64,000 nt of DNA. Origin: Aspergillus flavus (taxonomy: Eukaryota > Ascomycota > Eurotiomycetes > Eurotiales > Aspergillaceae). The stretch is from positions 1,798,001 to 1,862,000 of the forward strand of contig NC_092403.1 of NCBI RefSeq assembly GCF_009017415.1, given 5' to 3'. Every line of letters starts with the position of its first letter. The first letter of the stretch is position 1. The position numbers were made by a program, and so were the translations under genes. Below the pieces are notes generated by a model that saw only the letters and a program-made list of their open reading frames with translations, had not been told where the DNA came from and made no database searches. Positions 1 through 11,253 of this stretch are shown here, one piece after another.

Positions 1-128
1 TTCTAGCATAAAATATAAAATATACAGCTGCAGCTAGCGCTACAGAAGGGCTTCGACCTATTGTCCTCTACTGCACAAAAATCATCAAGGGATTACTGGC
101 CACCCACCAGACGTGAATTTTGAACAGA

Positions 129-2645
129 CTACAGGACCTCGCCTACGATTTTCGCGGCCTCCTTGTAGGTTTCTAGAAGTCTTTCGCACTTCTCCCTCTC
201 CGCCTTAATCCCATCATCCTCGTAAAGAAGCTCCCCAAAAAGATCTTCCTTATAAAGTTCGCTGACAAGCCTATTTTGCACAACATCTTTACTATGATTG
301 ACAAGAAGGTGCATGATAGCCTTGGGAACCTGGTCAGCAATAGTTTCCCGAACAATATCGAAGTAGGAAGATATCAAGCGGCGAATCAACTCCGTCTCCA
401 ACAGCTCACGGTCGGAGAGAGTCGGTTCGGTATTTTCCTGTGCATTGTATAAGCCTCTAGTGTAACCCAACAAAATTCGAACTAATCACGACTTACAAGA
501 GAGCTGATCTCGCCAATATATTCCGGAACAGGTACATAGTCATCGGGCGGCATCACTGGAGAGCGCACCTCCGTCCGCCGAATACTTTGGGTGGTACTGA
601 CTTCGTTGGTGTGGTTGGAAGGTCTGCTTTGACTCGAAGGTTGAGGAAGCGATGGGGATGGCTGGGCGCCATCCTTGCCAAAAAAGTAATTCAGGAAAGA
701 ATCACGTGTGGTGTTTGTGCCACCGAACATGGCATGTGGATTTTGATGTGCACCGTTCAAAGTTGCCGCGATACCACTTTCTTGGAGCTTTCCAATATTA
801 GGGGGCATGTTTCTTGTGCCTTTTGCAGACTGACTCCTGATAGGGATGTTCTGAGCCTTTTGCTCTAGTGCTTGCTCCTCCTCATCCTCGGGGGAGAGAC
901 TTGTACTTCCGTTAATTCCGCCAAGTTCTCTCTGTCGTCGCTTCTCACGCTTCCTTCTATCTTCTGCTAATGCAGACTTCCTTTCTTGCTCCTGTTTATT
1001 CTGAATGATGGAAGACATCGCGGCCGCCGCACCGAGAAAGTTCGGATGATTTGTATTTATATAGGCTCTTTGTATGGAAATCAGCGACTCCACATATGCT
1101 GAACAAGGCCCCAAGCGCTCACGAAGGAGGTCGGATACTACCTCAATAAGCTTTGCTTGTAGGCGTGGAAAGCGTAGGAGTTCTTGTGATCCGCAAGTAT
1201 GGCAAATTTTTATAAGTTCCTCGTACACAAGCTCTACACATCTCTGACTAGGAGCTTCCAACATCTTGATCTGAGGTTTCACGAGCAAATCGAAAGCAAG
1301 TTCAGGGACAAAGAGACTCGGACGAGGGCCAGTTGAGTTTCGAATTGCTGTTCTGATATCTGACACTGTCAGGTTGTGTGTAGGGTCAATTGTTTCAAGA
1401 GAATTGCCGAAAACGGAGTTGAATATATAATAGATTCTGGCACCACCGCAAAGCTCCTTGGTTGAGATTTCAGATGAAGTTCCGTCAATGGAAGATATAA
1501 AAGAGGAGGCAAAACGTGTCATTAGTTGCAGGATCAATGAACCACGATGTTCCTTGCCACTGAACTGTTTATTGCCATAGCTAGCAAGCTCCTGTTGTGT
1601 TTGACCCATGAGGGTATTCAAACGGGCTTTGATATCAGGGAGTCGATCTCTAATGTGAGACATCAAAGTCGTATTCAGTGTTTTTGCCAAAAACTGTGTT
1701 CCACAACGATTTGCCATGTTACGGTAGGCAGGGTGATGCCGGAAGAAATCAACTTCTGCCTGTAAAGCATCAGATAAGGATTTCCCTGATTGAATGTCTT
1801 GTTGGGATCTGTTGACAACGCCAATGAACCCCAGCTTCAGAGGATAGACACGTCCCGAAAGAATATCCATAGCATTCGTGCCGTGGTCCATGAGATCTAA
1901 CTTTGTCAGAACGCCGATTGTTCTGCGCCCCATAGGATCTACCTGGCGAGCAAGCTTCAGGGCTTCAGAGTTCACCAAGTCGACATTTGCCGGAGATACC
2001 GCCAGGACAAGGCTGTTGGGCTTTGCTATATATTCCAAAATTAGCGCTCGAGTCTGCTTCTCTATGTCAGACGGTTGATCGCCAATGGGCACTTTGGTTA
2101 ACCCTGGTAAGTCAACCATGGTGAGATTAAGAACATGAGGCGAAAATATCTTAAGATTGATGGGTTGCCTATTGATTCCCTTATTGCTTCCGGCTATCCT
2201 TGCGGTCTCGGCTTCAATTTCTTGTTTCACCAGGGCGAAGTCCTCAAATTTCCGACCAGGGAGGTGATGAAATTCCGCCCATTCATGCTGTCCAGCCACA
2301 CTGGCGGCAGTGTGAGGAACGTGGATCTCATCGGTGTCAGGTTTGTCATGGCGTTCGCTGGGTATGTTTATAAGCTGCAGTATTAAAGGGCGCCTCGTAA
2401 CTATGCCGCTTCCTCTCGGCAAGAAATCTCTACCGACAATATTCTCAAGCACGGACGACTTCCCTGACGACTGAGAGCCTACCACAACCTTCGAAATAAA
2501 ATCAGCGCCGGCTATCAATCTAGGTTGTAAGCCAAACGGAACTTACTATTTGCGGCAAGTCAAGAGAATCATTCCCAATTGTATTGAAAACAAGGTCTTG
2601 CAACTTGTTGACGGTTACAAGCAAGTCTTCGCTAAGTGACGCCAT
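129..2645 (-). CDS. vps1: Vps1-type dynamin-like GTPase (3 exons)
   Basis: Large dynamin-family GTPase. In fungi Vps1 drives membrane fission in Golgi-to-vacuole sorting, endocytic recycling and peroxisome division. Exons read on the minus strand are 2645-2547, 2488-497 and 437-129, with introns 2489-2546 (58 bp) and 438-496 (59 bp). Both introns are GT..AG and both joins keep frame, giving 799 residues. The start MASLSEDLL.. is the family's conserved N-terminus and is encoded only by the short first exon. Visible GTPase motifs are the P-loop GSQSSGKSS (residues 37-45), DLPG (159-162) and TKLD (228-231). The middle and stalk follow, then a lysine/arginine- and serine-rich insert of well over 100 residues (QNKQEQERKSA.. 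to ..RSPVMPPD), and a C-terminal GTPase effector domain of about 100 residues ending KIVGEVL. Yeast Vps1 is about 704 residues, so the extra length lies mainly in the variable insert. The family is certain and the exon ends are well supported. Confidence 0.96.
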
Positions 2646-3865
2646 CTCTATTTCTTTTTTCCCCTCTAGTTTGTCTTTTGTTCGTCTGTTTCTCTTGACT
2701 CCTTGGCTTTGTCTCTTCTTGTTATTCTTCGAAAGAGTTCAATTGGATATACCTTTCTGTTGTCCAACTGTCACAAAGTGTTTCACGAAAGTGCCACACA
2801 GAGATTGTACGCCAAGTACAGCTTTGAACTTGCCAACTAGCACTAACAAGCAGGAAGCCACGGCTATTGATCTTGGCCGCAAGAGTCTGATGCGAATTGC
2901 TTGCTTCAGTGTTGTCGTGGGTGGCTGGTCCTAGGATACACCACAAAGTGGAGCTCGCCCTTTCCTTCTTTCTTCTGCTTCTGCGGATAGGATGTAAATG
3001 CAAATTACACTTTATGGTCATGTGACATCGGGATTTGCGGTGGCTGTACGCTCCATAACATGTCAACACTCGTCACGTGGTTGTTTTTTGTTGGTACCTA
3101 TCATCAATATGGAAGGTGACAAGTACGGAGTATTGGTATACCATTGGTCGTTTCCTCCCGTGAAACGACTCCTGAACATTTCTGTTCGCCAGTACGGAGT
3201 ACAAAATACCTTAGTACCAATACTTGTCGCCTCTATGGGCATAGAGCTTCCAATGACTCAGGAATTAGTACGAACACAGTAAATTAACTTGAACAATTCA
3301 ACTATTACGTTAAAGAGTACTAATGGATATTTTTCCATCATATACTCTTCACTATATGGGTGTCATCCATAATCTATTAACCCTATTAATCCTCAACTAT
3401 ATAGTCACGTAATAGGAGGGGCACATGGATACGAGCTCCTACTATAATGATGAAAAGCAATCACTGATAAGATAGCCTACTTATGTAGGAATACTGCCAT
3501 TGTCCAATTGGCAGAGTCTTGGTTCGCGTATGGAGTCCAGAAAAGTTCACTAGAACAATACCATAAATGAATCGCTTCTCTTAGTGCTCCTATAGCAAGT
3601 TTAAGACAATTGCTATCATGACGCAACAAACTAAAGTCTTTCATATGCCGCTGAAGGCCCGTGTCCTATCTACGAAGGCAGCACCAAGGGGAAATACTCC
3701 TTTCTCATTTCTTTCCTTTTCTTGCTGATATGAATGTGACAAAGTATGTTCAGCCAAAAAGCCTAAAGGTTTAGCAAATAAAGTTGGCAGCCAAAGATAG
3801 GAAGCAGAACGCGTTAGACTTCCAGGCCATCGAAACCCTGTCTTTGTGGAAGACACCGCCTTGGA
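2646..3865. other. vps1 upstream / abp1 downstream spacer
   Basis: No gene is supported here. The spacer should hold the vps1 promoter and 5' UTR (right of 2645) and the abp1 3' UTR (left of 3866). It has T-rich pyrimidine tracts just upstream of the vps1 start (about 2650-2730). The motif TACGGAGTA occurs at 3124-3132 and 3193-3201. The segment around 3117-3137 is partly inverted at about 3217-3232 (TTGGTA facing TACCAA with flanking ACAAGT/ACTTGT), which hints at a small palindromic repeat. Short open frames here are low complexity and look like chance. Confidence 0.6.
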
Positions 3866-6475
3866 TCACTTTCGAAGTTCTACATAATTTGCTGGGAAGA
3901 GGCCTTCTTTATTGTGATATTTACCAAACCACCAGTCATCGTCGGGGAATTCCTACATGCCATTAGCAGTTAGCCATAGAAGTTTTCCGAACACTTCATA
4001 CGTCGATATGAACGTGGGAAAGACAGAAAATCGAAAGGGTGCGGGGAGGGAAAAACTTACGATATGAGTGATCTCAGCTCCCTCCGGAAAACTAAGCTCG
4101 TTGTCTTCCGCGGCTTCATAATCATACAACGCTGTAGCAGTGGGTCCATTAGCTGAGCTCGAGGCTAAAGGCGCCACTATTTCCGCATGAGGCTCTTGAA
4201 TGTTTGTGTCCAAATGGTGCTCATGCAAGTCCGGCGAGGTAGAATTCTGCGGCTTGTCTTCCAGTAGCTCAACATAGTTACTCGGGAAGAGACCCCTCTC
4301 ACCACGAGCGTTTGAACCCAACCACCAGTCCTTGTCAACCATTTCAATCTCCGTCACATATTCACCTTCCCTGAGCTCAATCTCATTGTCTTCCGCTCTT
4401 TCATAATCGTACTGCACCACGGCTTGAATGCCGTTGGTCTGGAGGTTGCTCCCAACTGTAGCCTCTGCCGTTGCCCGGGCGACATCTTGCGTGTCATCTG
4501 CAAGGTCTGCATCTTTCGGCACCGTCTGACGAAGACTTTCCGTGGGCAAAACAGCGGGTGGCGAGCGCTGGTCATCATGAATATCTGTGGCACCACGTCC
4601 AACAGGCATGGCAACACGGATAGGCGATGCTTCCCGTACTGGAGGGGTTGGAGGAGTAGGGGACCGAGGCTGCTCAGGAGGGCTCGGAGCCACTTGGTGA
4701 GCTTCGGGCTCCTGGCTAGCTTCTGGTTGCACAGGTCCCGTTGGTAAGCCGGGCAGAGGTACAGAACGTCCTGTATCCCACGGCTCATCGGACCTAGCCT
4801 CGGGAGCCGAGTCATCAAGTGACTTGTCCGCAAATTGGTCTCGAAGAGCACTGACACTTTGGGGGACTTGAGGCTCTGTTGCCGTGGCATCGTTTGCAGT
4901 AGGGTCCGTAGCCTGGTGAGATGTATTGCTGCCGAGAGACTTTCCAGTGTGTGTGGTCTGAACAGGGGTCCACGTTCTACCGCTGTATGAGCTCTTCCAC
5001 TCGGCTCTGCCGCTGTGCTGTGTTTGAAGCGAGGGCTCCTCGTGCCCCAATGGTGGTACATCAGATGCAGTAGCTTGTCCCCGTTCCTTCGCTTTTCTCT
5101 CTGCCCAAAGTTGTGCGGGAGTCTTTCCTCCCTCATCTGCAAAAGTTCTGCTTGCGCTACCGACGGGCGCAACTGCTGAAGTTGGTTTTGGCATGGATCC
5201 ACTAGGCAGAGGAGGTTTGGTCCCAACGAACGACTGGTTCGCTCCGAACTTATTCGCGACCTTTGGCTTCGGTAGACTTGTTAAACGCTCGGAGTGTCCT
5301 GGATTTGTGTAGTTTCCGGATTCCGCTTGCCTCTCGGCGTTATTTGGTGCAGCTAATTTGCTATCGTCTGCCATCAACTCGCTGGGTTTTTGAGCCCTGG
5401 CTCGAATAGCAGCAATATCAATCTTGCCAACTGGTTCGTATGCTCCCTTCACTGGTTCCGGCCGGTCATCCTTCATTTCGCCTGCCTCACGTGCCTGCCT
5501 CCTTATGGCAGCAATGTCTACTTTGCCCACTGGTTGATAGCCGCCCTTGACAACGTCGCTATGATCTTCGGTGGTATGTTGAACCTGCATGTTTGCTACA
5601 TGTGGCTTTCCTGATCTAAGGGCCTGTATGTTAACCCTGGTTGGTTGGTAGGCCGGCTGCACCTTTTCAAGTTCTGTCCTGGTGACTGGAGGGGCATCTG
5701 GGCCCCAGCCATCATTGTCCGTATCTTTCTGGAGAGGTTTCTGGGGAGCAGCTGGTGTGGCATTCGAGCTGATACCATCGGTCCGCGATGGTGTGAAAAC
5801 TGGCTTGGATGAGATTGGCGGCTTTGTAGGAGCGGCGGCCGGCTGTCCAGCTCCTGCAGAGTATTTAGCACCGGATGCGTCCCCAACTTTCCGTATAATT
5901 CCTTCTGCAGTCAAGTCCCCGTCCGCACGTGCAGTGATTTGAACATGGTAACCCTAGCAGCGTAAGGTCAGCAGCATAGTCTATGATGGGATAAGTGCTC
6001 TAGGAGACGTGTGCGACTAAAGGTCACTAACATGTAACAATTTTGAGACCGCAGATAGGTGACTAGTAAAATAACCCTTCGTCCGTTCGGGAACGCCCTC
6101 CCCACACCATGCAATAAGCACACTCTTGGGAAGTCCAGTATTTGGGTCGGTGACCTTAACAAAGGCGAATTGCATCTTTCCTTCGGAGAATTCGTCAATA
6201 AGATCGGCAAGTTCACCATCTTAAACATATTCAGTCAGCCCGAGTGTTCCTCGTTATTGAGCGTTTGACTGACCTCCGGTGCTCTGGACCTTTAGAACGC
6301 TCTCCTTGCTGCCCGTGTCTTGCTGAAAAGCACTAACAAGCGGTGCTGAAACTGAAAACACTGCCCATTGTCCATATGTAGGCGAAGAAGAGTTTGTGGG
6401 TGGGGAAGAGTTGACAACAGCTTGATAGCTCTTTACTATTGAAGGCCCATTGGATGAAAGGTTAAGGGATGCCAT
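3866..6475 (-). CDS. abp1: Actin-binding protein Abp1 (ADF-homology domain plus two SH3 domains; 4 exons)
   Basis: Cortical actin-patch adaptor that binds F-actin through an N-terminal ADF/drebrin-type domain and recruits endocytic partners through SH3 domains. Minus-strand exons are 6475-6274, 6219-6032, 5953-4061 and 3952-3866, with introns of 54, 78 and 108 bp, all GT..AG; the product is 789 residues. The ADF-H domain spans about residues 1-145 and includes the segment GKMQFAFVKVTDPNTGLPKS. An acidic DGWGPDAPP patch (211-219) is followed by three related motifs: YQPTRVNIQALR (232-243), YQPVGKVDIAAIR (269-281) and YEPVGKIDIAAIR (302-314). A proline/serine-rich linker precedes SH3-1 (about 640-691, ALYDY-like QYDYERAEDNE, DKDWW, GLFPSNYV) and SH3-2 (about 735-788, ALYDYEAAEDNE, DDDWW, GLFPANYV). 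The last exon supplies the second half of SH3-2, so reading through the third intron would truncate it. The start MASLNLSSN was chosen because it opens the ADF-H domain; an in-frame ATG 12 codons upstream is less likely. Confidence 0.95.
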
Positions 6476-7674
6476 TTTCAGAAAGATTCCACAAGGCACA
6501 ACAATAGCCAAGAAAAGTGACAGTGTTGGTGAAACTTTACAAACTGCAGAATGTGATCAGGAGCTGCACAAGTTAGTCCTAGGTTTTTGTCATGAACAGC
6601 GTGGATTAGAGCATACTTGGGCCGGACCAAACACAGAAAAGCCTACCGTGTCACCTTCTCCTGGAACGACGTATGCGGGATATGGAAAGGCGGAGAAGAA
6701 AGTAACTGTCACTTTTGTGCGTTGTGATTGGCGACTATGCTCGCATGTATTCCACCTTATGTAGGGTGATGTAGAATGTGTGAATGATAAGAGACTCTGA
6801 CTATGGGATGATTTGATCTCTGCCTAATGAGTATCTAGCTGAAGGTGGGCGTTTCGGTCTGTTGTACGGGGCAAAGTTACAGGGTACGTCACACCACTAG
6901 CTACTAGTAGTAAGGTTCGGAGTACTCCCTCATACGTACACAGAGAGTCACGGACGGTACCGTGTACTAAGATGCGACCTGACATCCAGGAATAGTTCCT
7001 TATTATATTTAGTAGTGTACTACTAGTACTAGATACTATATATAGTACGGAGTAGTAAGTTAGTAAATGCTAATGCCGCCCGGGGACCATACATGTCCAC
7101 AATATGTATCTAGGAAAAAAGTAAAGTACATGCGTGCCAAGACCTCTGTAGCAAGTACTAGTAATTGTTGAGTTCGAGGCTGGTAATCAAATCTATCACC
7201 TGAATGATAAATTGACAGTCTAGACTCACTCTTTATCACATCTTTTCAGGTGAGTGTTACCACATATGTTTTCTCATACTCTCCGTACATTGGGTTTTAT
7301 TTTTGATTTCAATAATCTTAAACAGTTTCTAACTGCATATGGTCTTTTTCTCTCTCTCTTTCGCTATCCCTTATTTCTTCACGTTTTTATTTTCTCCTCT
7401 ATGATAAATGGGAATCAAGACGATTGGACTATTCACAAGTCTACTATCAAATGCGCCTAATACTTATGCCCAATAGAACGTTTTCCTCTTCTTGGTTTTT
7501 TCTTTTTACTAACATCCATAACAAACCGTGCAGTGTGTAGTAAACGCAAGGAGTTTGATTAGTAGAGTTTTGCGGTGAGTATTTTGGGCGGAGAGATTAC
7601 CGACTGATTGAAATCATTCCAACAGCAGCAACACAACAACATCTGCACAAGTGTGACGAACTCTGGATAGTCTT
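6476..7674. promoter_or_regulatory. Divergent promoter region between abp1 and amd1
   Basis: This 1.2-kb spacer lies between two divergently read genes and must contain both promoters. Visible features are a long CT tract at 7343-7363 (fungal promoters often carry such pyrimidine tracts near the transcription start), a TACGGAGTA motif at 7046-7054, a CGGAGTACTCC palindrome near 6918-6929, and a cluster of TAGTACTAG-type palindromes around 6895-7060. No open frame here has coding character. Exact transcription starts and any transcription-factor sites cannot be fixed by eye. Confidence 0.6.
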
Positions 7675-10600
7675 ATGGCTTCGTCACAGCTCAGCATGAC
7701 TCCTAGGCTTGATGCCAATGTTAACGCTGCTGAAACCTCATCGGAAGACGAGGCTTCCCTGCATTCCCACAGTGGGAATCCGCAGGCACGCGTAGGTGAC
7801 ACTACAGCCAATGAATCTAGTTTTGCCGCGTCGACAAAAACATCCGGTGACATTCTACCAAGGGATAGACTGCTCAAAACTCCTACCTACGATTATGCGT
7901 ATGAAAAATCAATGAGCCATGCGGAAGCAAAACTTTTCTATCAGCATCATCAATTCGCCTCACGGAGTGCCGACAGTGAGCCTACCCTGAACCCAGTACC
8001 TGCAAATCACAATGCAGCCGTCACACAGACAGAGGGTACGCCAAGCTATACACCCACCGTGATGGAACACAATAGCTCCGAAGACTACACAGTCAGCACC
8101 GTGTGCCAAAATGATACATTTTCAAAGTTTCAGCCCGCTGCAAACCCCACTTCGCTGCTTGGTCGTGACTCGCACTTCATTCACGAGTACCAGTCCAATG
8201 GTTCCGCTGTACACGATACTCATGGTACTCTCGGGTTGCATGCAATGCCATCCAGAGTCCAGGACCAATTGGGTCAAACTGCATTTGGGGCAGGTAATGA
8301 CCATTCTGCTGGTGATGTGTTGGGTACCGCCCAAGGCATATTGAATACTACTCCGGGCGACGATGCTGTTACATCAGAATTGAACGTAATTTGTCGCAAA
8401 ATACTAAGATTACTCGATCGGCGATCCGAATACATCCAGCTATCATTGCAAGGTGCTGGAGATAACCCTAAGGATCATTCCGACTGGAAAGTATACCCTG
8501 CGCCGCCAGAACCAGCATGGGAAGGTGACAATGAAACTGGAAAATTTAACGACACCTCCCGACCCGACCAGAAGAAAAGGAAGATGGGTCAAGATATCGG
8601 AGAAGATTTTGACATGGCCGAGTGCCTACCTCTTCCCGAGGCATCAGACTGGGTTTTCAAGCTCGATGGGAATAGTGTGTATCAAGTGTACGAAACTTAT
8701 GACACCGCCTGTCCTAATGAACCTGTTGTTCAAATTCCTTCCCTGAGAGATTTCTACATGGATCTCGACGCGGTCATAGATGTATCAACGGACGGGCCCG
8801 CAAAGAGCTTCGCGTTTAAACGCCTTTCTTACCTGGAGGGAAAGTTTCAGCTTTATACTCTGCTAAATGAATATCAAGAAATAGCCGACAGCAAGAAAGT
8901 ACCTCACAGAGATTTTTACAATGTTCGAAAAGTCGACACACATGTGCATCACTCTGCATGTATGAATCAGAAGCACCTCCTTCGTTTCATCAAAAGCAAG
9001 ATGAAAAAGTCACCTGATGAAGTCGTGTTATTCAGGGATGGCAAACATTTGACGTTGAAGGAGGTTTTTGAGAGTATCAATCTTACAGCTTACGATTTAA
9101 GTATCGATACGCTCGACATGCACGTATGTAGGAAACAACCCAATGTTATATTCCTGGTTTGCAACTAACAGTTTTAAAGGCGCACACAGATTCTTTCCAC
9201 AGGTTTGACAAGTTTAACCTCAAATATAATCCTGTCGGCGAATCTCGACTGCGAGAAATATTCCTGAAGACAGACAATTATATCAAAGGGCGTTATCTAG
9301 CAGAGATAACAAAGGAGGTCATCTCGGACTTGGAATCCAGCAAATACCAAATGGTAGAATGGCGTATCTCAATTTACGGCAGGTCTATCCAGGAATGGGA
9401 TAAACTTGCAGCCTGGGTAGTTGACAATAAGTTATTCTCCCCTAATGTTCGCTGGCTTGTCCAAATACCCCGACTTTATGACGTGTACAAGTCGAGCGGC
9501 ATGATGGAAAACTTTGAGCAGGTCATCACCAACGTCTTCCAGCCGCTATTTGAAGTGACAAAGGATCCTAATAGCCATCCAAAACTTCATTTATTCTTGC
9601 AGCGTGTAGTCGGTTTTGACAGTGTCGACGACGAGAGCAAAGCAGAGCGACGACTGTATAGGAAATATCCTATTCCAAGAGAATGGAATACGAAACAAAA
9701 TCCACCATACAGCTATTGGATATACTTCATGTTTGCAAACATCGCATCCCTGAATATCTGGCGCAAACGGCGAGGATTCAACACGTTTGTCCTAAGGCCG
9801 CACTGTGGCGAAGCTGGTGACCCTGATCATCTTGCGGTTGGGTTCCTCTGCTGCCACAGCATCAGCCATGGGATCCTGCTTCGGAAAGTCCCTTTACTGC
9901 AGTATTTATTCTACCTTGATCAAATTGGGATTGCCATGTCGCCTCTCAGCAACAATGCTCTGTTTCTGACGTATGACAAAAATCCATTTGCCAATTTTTT
10001 CAGGCGAGGCTTGAATGTGTCGTTATCTACTGACGATCCATTACAATTTGCGTTCACCAAGGAGCCCTTGATTGAAGAATACTCGGTTGCGGCACAAATC
10101 TATAAGTTTAGCGCGGTTGATATGTGTGAGCTGGCGAAACACTCAGTCTTACAAAGTGGTTTCGAGCTCGCCTTAAAGCAAAGATGGCTTGGCACAAACT
10201 GTTCAGCGGCAGGAGTCTCGGGAAACAATGTTGCAAAAAGCAATGTTCCAGACATTCGAGAGAGATTTAGGCATGAAACCTTGTTAGGAGAGCTGGCACT
10301 GTAAGGATTCCTAGCTCAGTTGTCTGGCACGTGTGAAGACATCCAGAGTAACTAATAATCTACAGGATTGGAAGATATGTTGACAGTCTGAGTACATATT
10401 CAAAAGCACTACCCCTCAGAGGCCAGTTGCATCCTAGCGTGACCACGGAAAATGAGAACAATCCAAGCCATCGTAAGCCCCATTACGCACCGTCAACTAG
10501 TGGTCTATTTCACTCACCAGCAATGATAGCTTTGCGGAAGGAGGCTCAGGCTACAGCATTTCTGCAGACTTCTAATACGGTGAATCCTCCCAAATATTTA

Positions 10601-10837
10601 CAAAATCAGTCTGAGACCAACGCCGCTGGAGAGGCTTGCTTCCCAAGTTCCACTCCCCCGGGTCCCAAATCTAGCGAGGATACTGGACCCGAAACGTTAC
10701 CAGAACAAAAGATATTCCCTGGTATTGTGCACGAAAGGGCTCAGCGGGGTAGTATGTTGACTCGGGCATTGGCTGAAGATGACAAGGATACGAAAGACGG
10801 GGGTAAAGATGTCAAAAATTGCCCAAGTCCATCATGA
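7675..10837 (+). CDS. amd1: AMP deaminase (3 exons)
   Basis: Hydrolyses AMP to IMP and ammonia in the purine nucleotide cycle; cytosolic zinc enzyme of the adenosine/AMP deaminase superfamily. Exons are 7675-9123, 9180-10300 and 10366-10837, with GT..AG introns of 56 bp (9124-9179) and 65 bp (10301-10365, with a CTAAT-like branch site near its 3' end). The product is 1013 residues. The N-terminal ~300 residues are low complexity and regulatory in this family; a conserved [10 protein letters not shown] stretch opens the more ordered part. The catalytic half shows the metal-binding HVHHSA (His423 and His425), [22 protein letters not shown] across the first splice join, and [10 protein letters not shown] (Asp768-Asp769). 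Splicing the second intron replaces a stop at 10302 with a further ~156-residue serine/proline-rich tail. If that intron is retained, the protein ends at ..LLGELAL, which still contains the whole catalytic domain. The enzyme call is very secure; the tail exon is probable. Confidence 0.95.
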
Positions 10838-11253
10838 GGCAGCCTTAGTACAGGGCGATGCCATGCATAGTACTCCGTTTTACCTGGGCCACGGTCCTAT
10901 AGGTTATGTCGTGGTTCATGACAGGCAATAGTTGCCACACCCATACATCACTGGCCTTTCGTTCACTATTTGGGGCAACTCAGTAGATCAGAGAATAGTG
11001 TTAATCTTTTCCCGTGGGCACGTTGTAGTTGGAAGTTCTTGTGTTCTACAGCCAAGTTTTGGGCTCTCCGTAGGCTGAGATTAATATTGGAGGCACTAGA
11101 GGAGACAATATAGGTGCAAGGATACCCTGTGCACCATTTCCAAAAGGAAAATTTGCTCATTGATGCCTGCCCCCTCCCTCTTCCCCAAGCGATATTCAAT
11201 GAAACCCCGGCCCTCAGCCGAGAAGCCTAGTGTATGCCTTTCCAGCAAACGTC
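10838..11253. other. Convergent 3' spacer
   Basis: About 415 bp between the ends of two convergent genes. It should hold both 3' UTRs and polyadenylation signals. There is a TACTCCGT half-motif at 10870-10877. I see no open frame with coding character and no RNA gene. Confidence 0.55.

Noticed and set aside
2722..3069. 115-codon minus-strand and 116-codon plus-strand open frames upstream of vps1
   Set aside because: Mutually overlapping, no recognisable motifs, in the promoter/UTR zone.
4354..5226. 290-codon minus-strand open frame
   Set aside because: Alternative frame over the abp1 linker; the proline-rich coding bias opens it. The ADF-H and SH3 domains are in the other frame.
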